Assembly: GCF_014189455.1 (NCBI RefSeq)
Contig: NZ_CP050297.1
Coordinates: forward strand, 124,001-188,000
Source: Mesorhizobium huakuii
GTDB lineage: Bacteria; Pseudomonadota; Alphaproteobacteria; Rhizobiales; Rhizobiaceae
Direction: 5' to 3'
DNA: 64,000 nt
This document shows, in pieces, positions 57,675-64,000 of this stretch (positions are counted from its first letter, which is position 1; each line of letters begins with the position of its first letter). The notes beneath the pieces were generated by a model. That model worked only from the letters and a program-made list of their open reading frames with translations, was not told where the DNA came from and did no database searches. A program made the position numbers and the translations under genes.

Positions 57675-57988
57675 GGAGTCGAGCGCGCATTGCATATGGT
57701 GACGAGCATGGTGCGCAAGTTTTTACCGTCACCCATCCATTCCATCCTTTGCGTGGACAGACGTTCGATCTGCTTGCCGTTCGCAACAACTGGGGCGGAG
57801 ACCGCGTGTCCTATGCCGGTCCGGACGGGCGGCTGCGCACGTTGCCCGTCGAGTGGACGGACGTTCTTGAGCCCGACCTCGTAGTCACTGTCGGCGCCGG
57901 CCGCGCCTTTTTCCGGACTGATCATCTGCGAGAGCTGCGCAAGCTCCTGGATGAGTGCGTGCGTCAGGGGGAGGCGCCGTCATGTTAG
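57675..57988 (+). CDS. DUF5372-like protein of element B copy 2, body without its own start
   Basis: Same protein as at 10384-10697. Upstream of the conserved VTHPFHP block no start codon exists in frame either in the element end or in the adjoining istA DNA (reading CGCGCCCCTTGGAGT), so in this integrated form it should not be translated as a full protein. A TTG at 57749 lies inside the conserved part and is unlikely. The ATG at 61134 completes the gene if the ends are joined. Confidence 0.65.
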
Positions 57989-58117
57989 GGGAATTATGTT
58001 CCATGTGTCTCGATAATTATATCCCGAGACCGGTTAAGCAGCGCCCTTATGGTAACCGTATGCCTAGATGGATCGGCGGAATTGCGGGATATTCCGCAAG
58101 TCAGCGTCCCCATTGTC

Positions 58118-58146
58118 TTGATCTTTCATCTTATTGTGTACATAAT
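58118..58146 (+). promoter_or_regulatory. Sigma-70-like promoter for the HTH gene of element B copy 2
   Basis: TTGATC, 17 bases, CATAAT, as in copy 1; 40 bases before the HTH gene start. Confidence 0.6.
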
Positions 58147-58186
58147 TATAAAGACACTCCCGCAGGCAACCTTAAGGAGACACCGT

Positions 58187-58672
58187 ATGGCAATAGGCTC
58201 CCGCCAACGCGCACACCGCCAGCAGGCCCTGGAAGCTCAGGGCGCATCCCACCCGCATCCCGAGGCAGTGGCGGACCCGCTCTTCCGCGACAGCGCATTC
58301 TTCGACCCGAACGACCTGGTCCAGGTCAAATACGAGATGCTGCGCAGCGTGGAAAAGGACGGGCGTGCGGTGGTGGAGGCGGCAGAAGCCTTTGGGTTGT
58401 CTCGGCCGGTCTATTACGTGACGCGAGAGCTGTTCAATCGCGAGGGCCTGCCTGGCCTGTTGCCCCGCAAGCGTGGACCGAAGCGCCCGCACAAGCTCAC
58501 CGAGGAGAATCTTGCTGTCCTGGCGCAGGCCATACGAGAGAGCGAACAGATGCCAGGCGGTGCGGAGTTGGCTGCCCTACTCGTCGAACGATGCGGCATC
58601 AGTGCCCACCCCCGGAGCATCCTGCGAAGACTGCTTCCCTATCTGAACCAGCCGGAAAAAAAACTGCTGTGA
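58187..58672 (+). CDS. Helix-turn-helix protein of element B copy 2
   Basis: Identical in reading to the 161-aa protein of copy 1 (MAIGSRQRAHRQQALEAQ...). Start ATG 58187 with AAGGAGAC upstream. HTH near residues 62-85, then the PRKRGPKRPHKL linker. It ends with LPYLNQPEKKLL and overlaps the GTG of gene 3. Confidence 0.75.
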   Translation: MAIGSRQRAHRQQALEAQGASHPHPEAVADPLFRDSAFFDPNDLVQVKYEMLRSVEKDGRAVVEAAEAFGLSRPVYYVTRELFNREGLPGLLPRKRGPKRPHKLTEENLAVLAQAIRESEQMPGGAELAALLVERCGISAHPRSILRRLLPYLNQPEKKLL

Positions 58673-59055
58673 CCGTCGATGCGCTCCCGCTCGATACCAT
58701 GCAGTTCACCGCGCAATACGAGCTGATCCGCTCGCAGGTCATCAACGCCGCTCGCGACGCCCCGCACAGAGATCTCGGCGCTCAACCACGCGGTGTCGGC
58801 CTTGGCTTGCTGCTGCGAGAAGGGATGCCCGGGTGGCTCGGCACAATCGACAGCGTGATACGCGCATCACTGTCCCGGCGGACCATGGACGCTCCTCTGC
58901 CGAAGCCGGCTGACCCCCTCGCCGAGTGCAGCATCGGGTCGCCGTGGTTCTCCGGTGTGCAACGCCAGGACATTACGACCCTTCTGACGAGTCTGGTTCT
59001 CTCCACTCGTCTTGTTGACCCCCTCCTCACCGACGGAAGGATATCGGTCATGCCA
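58669..59055 (+). CDS. Gene 3 of element B copy 2, fused in frame to the recombinase
   Basis: Same start and sequence as gene 3 of copy 1 up to VLSTRLVDP. Then GACCCCCTCC (five C) stands where copy 1 has GACCCCTCC (four C). The result is an open frame LLTDGRISVMPMNSEAHQ that enters the recombinase at 59050/59056, giving one frame from 58669 to 61137. Copy 1, with a stop that overlaps the recombinase ATG, looks like the original form. Whether a fused protein is made is unknown. Confidence 0.6.
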
Positions 59056-61137
59056 ATGAACAGCGAGGCTCATCAGAAGATCACAGCGGCGCACCTTTCG
59101 CGCATGGCGTATCTGTACGTCCGCCAGTCGACGCTGCGCCAGGTGTTCGAGAACACCGAGAGTACCAAGCGCCAATATGGGCTGCGCGACCGTGCCGTGG
59201 CGCTCGGTTGGCCGCTCGATCGGATCGTCGTCATTGACAGCGATCTCGGGCAATCTGGCGCCAGTGCGGCCGATCGCGAAGGCTTCCAACGCCTTGTGAC
59301 CGAGGTCAGTCTCGGTCGCGTTGGGATCGTCCTGGGACTGGAGGTGTCGCGGCTCGCGCGCAACAATACCGACTGGCATCGGCTGCTCGAGCTTTGCGCG
59401 CTCGGCGACACACTTATCCTGGACGAGGATGGCCTGTACGACCCGGCTCACTTCAACGACAGGTTGCTGTTGGGGCTGAAGGGCACCATGAGTGAGGCCG
59501 AACTGCATGTGCTCAGGGCGCGTCTTCGTGGCGGGATCTTGAGCCGCGCCCGCCGCGGCGAGCTGAAGCAGATGGTCCCGGTCGGCTTCGTCCATGACGT
59601 CCGCGATTGCGTCATCATGGATCCGGACGCCCAAGTGCAGGCGGCGGTGCGACTGTTCTTCGATACCTTCAGACGCACCGGCTCCTGTTTGGCTGTGGTC
59701 AAGGAGTTCTACGCGAAGGATCTGCTCTTCCCGCGCCGCCTGAGAAGCGGCGCCCACAAGGGTGAGCTGGTCTGGACGGAACTCTTGCATTGTCGCGCGC
59801 GACAGATCATCCACAACCCCCGCTATGCCGGCGCCTTCGTCTTCGGCCGCACCAAGAACCGGCGTTTGCCGAATGGCAAATACTCCTCCCGGCAGGTCCC
59901 GAGCGAGGATTGGATCCTATTGCGCGATACACATCCGGGCTACATTAGCTGGGAAGACTACCTGTCGAACCTGGAGCGGGTGAAGGGCAACGCGCTCGCC
60001 TGGAGTTCGGAGCGGCACCATGGTCCCGCCCGGGAGGGGCCGGCCCTGCTGCAGGGGCTCGTGATCTGCGGTGCCTGCGGAGAACGGATGTCGGTGCGCT
60101 ATCACTCTCATCGCAAGGCCGAGATACCGAGCTACTGGTGCGGCCGTCGCCCAATGCACCGAGGCGAGATTGGTCTGTGCCAAACGATACATGGAGGCGC
60201 GCTCGATGCGGCGATCGGAGAAATCCTCATCGAGGCGATGACGCCGCTCTCGATCGAAGTGGCGCTGGGCGTGCAGCAGGAACTCGCAACCCGCCAGGAG
60301 GAGGCCGACCGGCTCCGCCGGCAGCATGTGGAGCGGGCCAAGTACGAAGCCGAACTCGCCCAACGTCGCTTCCTCAAGGTCGATCCAGACAACCGCCTGG
60401 TCGCTGACGTGCTGGAAGCGGATTGGAACGCCAAGTTACGGGCGATTGCCGCCGCGCAGGAAGCATACGACAAATCCGCCGCGGCTGACGTCAGTGTCGT
60501 CAACGATACGGAGCGGGCGGAATTGATGGCCCTTGCCAGCGACTTCCCACGCCTCTGGCGGGATCCGCGCACGAAGATGAAGGACAAGAAGCGCATGCTG
60601 CGCTTGTTGATCGATGACGTGACCCTCACCAAGGGGGACACGGTGCATGTCGATATCCGTTTCGTCGGCGGCGCGACGCGTTCGCTCGATCTGCCGCTGC
60701 CGAAGTCGTGCGTCGTGTTGCGTACGACGGATGCCGCCGTGGTGCAGGAGATCGATCGACTCATCGACACCTATACCGACAAAGAGATCGCCGACCTCCT
60801 CAACGAGCGCGGGGTGCGCACGGTGGTGACGACCCCGTGGACCGCTGCACGTATAGGGCGGCTTCGCCATATCTATCAGCTTACCGATCGGCGTACGCGC
60901 CTGCTCGCGCAGGGCCTGCTGACCCCTGAGGACGTCGCGACCCGCTACGGTGTCGTGATCTCCACCGTGCATCTCTGGCGTCGGCGGGGCCTGCTGCGTG
61001 CCCACCCGGTCAACGATCGGGGCGACTTCCTCTACGAGATCCCGCAGCAGGACCTGCCGGCGAAGTTTGCTCACAAACTTGTTTACCAGGTCGATCCCGT
61101 AACTTCTTCATCACATAGCGGACGAGGTGCAGTATGA
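59056..61137 (+). CDS. Large serine recombinase of element B copy 2
   Basis: 693 aa from ATG 59056 (MNSEAHQKIT; ATG 59050 two codons earlier is also possible). Resolvase domain with catalytic serine in YVRQSTLRQ, SDLGQSGASAADREGF and GTMSEAELHVLR; recombinase domain (HNPRYAGAFVFG); zinc ribbon ICGACGERM with later cysteines; helical region; and a C-terminal LTPEDVATRYGVVISTVHLW helix-turn-helix similar to MerR/excisionase proteins. Intact. The stop TGA overlaps ATG 61134, so the next frame is coupled to it. It could also act on copy 1, whose recombinase is broken. Confidence 0.92.
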   Translation: MNSEAHQKITAAHLSRMAYLYVRQSTLRQVFENTESTKRQYGLRDRAVALGWPLDRIVVIDSDLGQSGASAADREGFQRLVTEVSLGRVGIVLGLEVSRLARNNTDWHRLLELCALGDTLILDEDGLYDPAHFNDRLLLGLKGTMSEAELHVLRARLRGGILSRARRGELKQMVPVGFVHDVRDCVIMDPDAQVQAAVRLFFDTFRRTGSCLAVVKEFYAKDLLFPRRLRSGAHKGELVWTELLHCRARQIIHNPRYAGAFVFGRTKNRRLPNGKYSSRQVPSEDWILLRDTHPGYISWEDYLSNLERVKGNALAWSSERHHGPAREGPALLQGLVICGACGERMSVRYHSHRKAEIPSYWCGRRPMHRGEIGLCQTIHGGALDAAIGEILIEAMTPLSIEVALGVQQELATRQEEADRLRRQHVERAKYEAELAQRRFLKVDPDNRLVADVLEADWNAKLRAIAAAQEAYDKSAAADVSVVNDTERAELMALASDFPRLWRDPRTKMKDKKRMLRLLIDDVTLTKGDTVHVDIRFVGGATRSLDLPLPKSCVVLRTTDAAVVQEIDRLIDTYTDKEIADLLNERGVRTVVTTPWTAARIGRLRHIYQLTDRRTRLLAQGLLTPEDVATRYGVVISTVHLWRRRGLLRAHPVNDRGDFLYEIPQQDLPAKFAHKLVYQVDPVTSSSHSGRGAV

Positions 61138-61149
61138 GCCTAAGCCCTT
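61134..61149 (+). other. Start codon and first codons of the element B split gene (copy 2)
   Basis: ATG AGC CTA AGC CCT T, coupled to the recombinase stop (ATGA), GAGGTG at 61124-61129. Joining CCTT (61146-61149) to CCTT (57671-57674) gives [18 protein letters not shown] and then the body to 57988, about 106 aa in all. Confidence 0.7.
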
Positions 61150-61911
61150 GTCGCGTGGCCGCCGTGGCCGGGCTGGCAGGATTGTGGTGCCATAGTGCCG
61201 GGCCATATCCTGGTACGTACGGTTGAGGCCGGGATCATAGCGGTCTGGGTTGGTCACAGCCGCCTTGAGATTGTCGCAGACCGTGATGGTCGCCACTCCG
61301 CCGAAGGCGGCGAACATGCCGACATGGCAGCCGATCCAGTCGCCCAGCCCTTCGCTCGGCCGAGCCTCGCAGTAAACATAGCTGGAGGCTCCCAATGCGC
61401 CGACGAACAACTTCATGGCCTGAGCTTCGCCCGTTATCGGGTCGACGATATCGATGGTGTCGCCGGCGTAATCGACAAACACCTTCTCACCGGCGGCGTG
61501 GCGTTGGCGCATCGTTGGCGACACGCGCTGCTTCCAGGCCTCGTAGCTCGTGCAGAACCAGGTATAGCCATAGCCGTTGGGACGGTCCGTGCGATATTCC
61601 ACCCAGAGCAGCGAACGCGTCACTCCGGGGCGGCGCAGTTCCCGATCGACATGAGCCCAGTCAGGCTCGGGGCCGCGGTCGGTCTTGACGCAGACCTGCC
61701 CCGGAAACAGCAACCGTTCCAGGCTCGTGTCGGTCATCGCCTCGGGCAACGGCCAGGTTAGTTTGGCTGCATTGGCCCGGTGAAGGTAAATTCCCACGGC
61801 CCCTTTGCTGATCCCCAACGACTTGGCAATCAGCCGGCTGCTAAGCCCGCTCTCGTACTTCAGTCGCAATAGTTCGCGTATGCGGCGCATCGACAATCTC
61901 TCGGTCGGCAT
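61147..61911 (-). pseudogene. istA: istA of IS21 Y, N-terminal part only
   Basis: From MPTERLSMRRIRELLRL (61911) to ARPRRPRDK at the element B core. HTH in SRLIAKSLGISKGAVGIYL; catalytic Asp residues in VFVDYAGDT and ITVCDNL. It is close to the istA of IS21 no. 2, whose natural continuation is KAKVEVAVQ, not the KGRVERAIR that now lies at the far side of element B. This mismatch shows that the flanks of element B copy 2 are chimeric. Confidence 0.85.
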
Positions 61912-62063
61912 CTGGATTCCTCGTGTCAAAACGAGTGTGTCCATAGCCCAGTCAGACTGTCGGTCGGGATCCCTTCACCCTTGCTCTAAAGGTGCCCACG
62001 ATCCTCTGAAATCACTGCCCACGATCCTCTGAAATGGGTGCCCACGATCCTCTGAAATCCGCA
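61147..62063. mobile_element. IS21 element Y, right part (istA N-terminal side)
   Basis: The right end TCTGAAATCCGCA at 62063 (complement TGCGGATTTCAGA) is preceded by two further CCCACGATCCTCTGAAAT repeats (about 61993-62054), the multiple terminal repeats of IS21. It contains only the first part of istA. Its istB and left end are not in the window. The right flank is an istB gene of yet another IS21, which it interrupts. Confidence 0.8.
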
Positions 62064-62595
62064 CTGCACATGAGTCGAGCACCAGCAGATGGTACTTGTC
62101 GAGCTTTGCGATGGCCCCTTCGAGATCGAGATTGCGGCGGGCGGCTTGCAGTTTCTGAACAAGGTCGGTGGTACGCGTGAACAGAACACGCCACCCATTC
62201 TCGATCAGCCCGACGCCGATGGCGGCCGCCAGATGCGATTTTCCGCCGCCTGGCCCGCCAAACAGCATCAGATTGGCGCCGTTCTTCAACCAGACATCTC
62301 CCGCGACCAATGCCATGACCCGGGCCTTCGAGACCATGGGCACAGCCGTGAAGTCGAAGGCATCGAGGGTTTTCCCCGGAGGAAGACGCGCTTCAGTGAG
62401 GTGGCGCTGCATACGCCGCGTTTCGCGTTCGGCGACCTCGAACTCAGCAAGCGCCGCCAGCAGCCGGGAAGCCGGCCAGCCTTCGGTGTCAGCCCGCTCG
62501 GCGAAGGTGTGCCAGGCCCTGGAGATGCCCGGCAGCCGCAGATCGGTGAGCATCAGGGACAAGCGCGCGGTATCGACAGGATCGTTGGGTCTCAT
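62064..62595 (-). pseudogene. istB: istB of IS21 no. 4, cut by IS21 Y
   Basis: ATG at 62595 overlaps the istA stop (ATGA). N-terminal part normal: LSLMLTDLRLPGISRAWHTF, Walker A LFGGPGGGKSHLA, ending in Walker B HLLVLD where the end of IS21 Y follows. The C-terminal third is missing from the window; the frame then runs into the IS21 Y end repeats (ISEDRG, DFRGSW). Confidence 0.85.
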
Positions 62596-64000
62596 GCCGT
62601 GACCTCCACGCGGGTGCCGATAAGCCTGTCGTAATCGACCAGTTTACCCAGATTGACGCTGACCTGCGGGACACAGGCCGGGTTCGGCGCGAACCGGGCG
62701 CGCATGCCGTCAAGCGTCGGCAAGGTTCCCGCATCGAGCTCGCCCTGGATGGCGTGGGCGAGTGCGGCCTCGACATTGCGCTCATGGGCGAGGCTCAGCA
62801 GTTCCACCGTCAGGCGGCAGGCATCGCGTTCCGGCAGCCTCTCCATGGTGGCATTGTAGAGATTGCGATAGGCATCCCTGGGGAAGAGCTGATCGCGATA
62901 GCCGAGTCTGGGCAAAGCCCCCGGTTTCTGGCGCAGGGAATGAATGACGTGATGATAGTTCACGACATGCTGGGTGGGGCCGAGCTGGCCTCTGACGCGC
63001 GGCAGCTTCATCAGGGACGTGCCGCCGAGGAACAGTTCGATATGCTCCTTGAAGAGCCGTGCGCGCAGCCGATGTCCGATCAGCCGTGAAGGAACGGTGT
63101 AGAAGACCCGGCGAAGGGTAAACCCTCCACTGCTGGTGACGTAGACGATCTCGTCTTCGCCTTCGGGCTGGCGCTTGCGCGGCAGCGCCAGCAGGCTTTC
63201 GCGCTCAATGGCGATCTCCCTGGCCCGACGGGCATTGCGCTGGCCGACAACCTCGTCGATGAAGGCGGCAAAACTGGTGACGTCCGCAAAGTCACGCGTT
63301 CCGCGCAGGAGAAGAGCATCTTCCAGTTCCCGCTTCAGATCGCCATGGGATCCTTCGACCGCGCCGTTCTCGTGGGCGACGCCGCGATTGTTGCGGCTGG
63401 CCTTCATGCCGTAATGGGCGCAAAGCGCTTCATACCGATCTGTCATGTCCTGTGCGGTATCGGCATTGAGATTGCGGAATGCAGCCGAAAGACTGTCCGT
63501 GCGGTGATCGCGCGGCGCGCCGCCGAGAGACCAAAGGGCGTTCTGCAAACCACTTGTCAGCGCGGCAAAACTCTCGCCGCCTTCGACAATCTCGGCATGC
63601 TCGAATCCACTGTATGCAAGTCGGAAGTGATAGAGCAGGTAATCGAAGGTCACGCTGGCGATCGTGACCTTGAGGCCCGGTGCATGGGTAAAATCCGACA
63701 GCCCCATGCGTCCCGGCTCGTGAACCTGCCGGAATATGACATCCTGATCTCCTCCATGGATCGCGCGCCATGCGCGGATCCGGCGCTCAAGTGTGCGGCG
63801 AATACCAGAATCGAGCTCGGGATGACGCTTGCAAAGCTCACGAAGAATGCCGACAGGGCGCAAGCCGGGAGCGCTTTGCAGCATGGGAACCACCTCTTCG
63901 GTGAATATCCCTTCCAATGGATCAGGCCGACGTCGTTCGTGTTTGGCCTTCTTCTCGCTTGGTGGACGGGGGTCTGATTCGATCCGATAACCAGTGGATG
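62592..64000 (-). CDS. istA: IstA transposase of IS21 no. 4 (leaves the window at right)
   Basis: The frame is open to the right edge (RIESDPRPPSEKKAKHERR precedes LEGIFTEEVVPML), so the N-terminal HTH is outside. Catalytic features: GLSDFTHAPG (first Asp), APRDHRTDSLSAAFRN (second Asp), and GVAHENGAVEGSHG with the Glu. This is a third IS21 subgroup. The gene is intact as far as visible. It lacks the DKGK motif, having HENGAVEG at that place, and carries no element B. Confidence 0.9.
   Translation of the reverse strand, partial: STGYRIESDPRPPSEKKAKHERRRPDPLEGIFTEEVVPMLQSAPGLRPVGILRELCKRHPELDSGIRRTLERRIRAWRAIHGGDQDVIFRQVHEPGRMGLSDFTHAPGLKVTIASVTFDYLLYHFRLAYSGFEHAEIVEGGESFAALTSGLQNALWSLGGAPRDHRTDSLSAAFRNLNADTAQDMTDRYEALCAHYGMKASRNNRGVAHENGAVEGSHGDLKRELEDALLLRGTRDFADVTSFAAFIDEVVGQRNARRAREIAIERESLLALPRKRQPEGEDEIVYVTSSGGFTLRRVFYTVPSRLIGHRLRARLFKEHIELFLGGTSLMKLPRVRGQLGPTQHVVNYHHVIHSLRQKPGALPRLGYRDQLFPRDAYRNLYNATMERLPERDACRLTVELLSLAHERNVEAALAHAIQGELDAGTLPTLDGMRARFAPNPACVPQVSVNLGKLVDYDRLIGTRVEVTA

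Larger units (their letters stand above)
57672..61149 (+). mobile_element. Serine-recombinase element B, copy 2 (complete)
   Basis: About 3.48 kb, near identical to copy 1 without its IS66. Limits are the CCTT at 57671-57674 and 61146-61149. All genes are present and the recombinase is uninterrupted, so this copy may be active. The two flanks derive from different IS21 elements. Confidence 0.87.

Noticed and set aside
62064..62072. CTGCACATG right of IS21 Y is the reverse complement of CATGTGCAG near the IS21 X left end (55882-55890)
   Set aside because: Nine bases only, and the sequence beyond does not match; I cannot show that it is a relic of the X right end.

Overview
The window looks like an accessory region (plasmid or symbiosis/genomic island) of an alphaproteobacterium, most likely a rhizobium. 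I infer this from the high GC, the IS mix (IS3, IS256, IS21, IS66, IS630, IS1380, IS110, ISL3), a pRiA4b ORF-3-like gene and a LuxI of the BjaI/RpaI type. No rRNA, tRNA or CRISPR array was seen. About half of the window is mobile DNA.

Layout. 0-2.4 kb: end of an IS3 element, a broken ssuC/ssuB-like ABC transporter pair and a phosphopantetheinyl transferase. 2.5-17.8 kb: one IS256-family element whose transposase gene is cut in three by two IS21-family elements, each flanked by a 6-bp target duplication. Each IS21 in turn carries a serine-recombinase element (A at 3664-6262 inside istB; B at 10381-16426 inside istA), and B copy 1 holds an IS66 element with an 8-bp duplication. 17.9-38.6 kb (minus strand): a roughly 20.7-kb six-module NRPS gene with an N-terminal formyltransferase domain and a C-terminal thioesterase. 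It is split into two frames by one extra C in a C-tract at 30949-30953. 38.8-45.9 kb: IS110 fragments, IS630, IS1380 and a single-ORF IS66-like element around two small hypothetical genes. 45.9-53.8 kb (minus strand): luxR, a perfect lux-box palindrome, luxI, then two periplasmic/cytochrome-like genes, a subtilase, a caspase-like protease, a companion protein and a gene cut off by the IS66-like element. 54-55.9 kb: a decayed flavoprotein, a pRiA4b ORF-3-like gene and an ISL3 fragment. 55.9-64 kb: parts of three IS21 elements and an intact second copy of element B.

How parts fit. The PPTase could arm the NRPS carrier domains. The NRPS pockets predict a formylated hexapeptide, roughly aromatic-Ser-D-Ala-D-Ser-Ser-Gln. 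The LuxI/LuxR pair probably drives the downstream protease operon.

The most unusual system is the pair of unrelated-in-detail serine-recombinase elements A and B. All three insertions lie in conserved coding motifs of IS21 transposition genes. In both elements the first gene has no start codon of its own at the left end; its ATG and first few codons sit at the right end, just after the recombinase gene. Joining the two ends at the shared core, as in an excised circle, gives one continuous in-frame gene.
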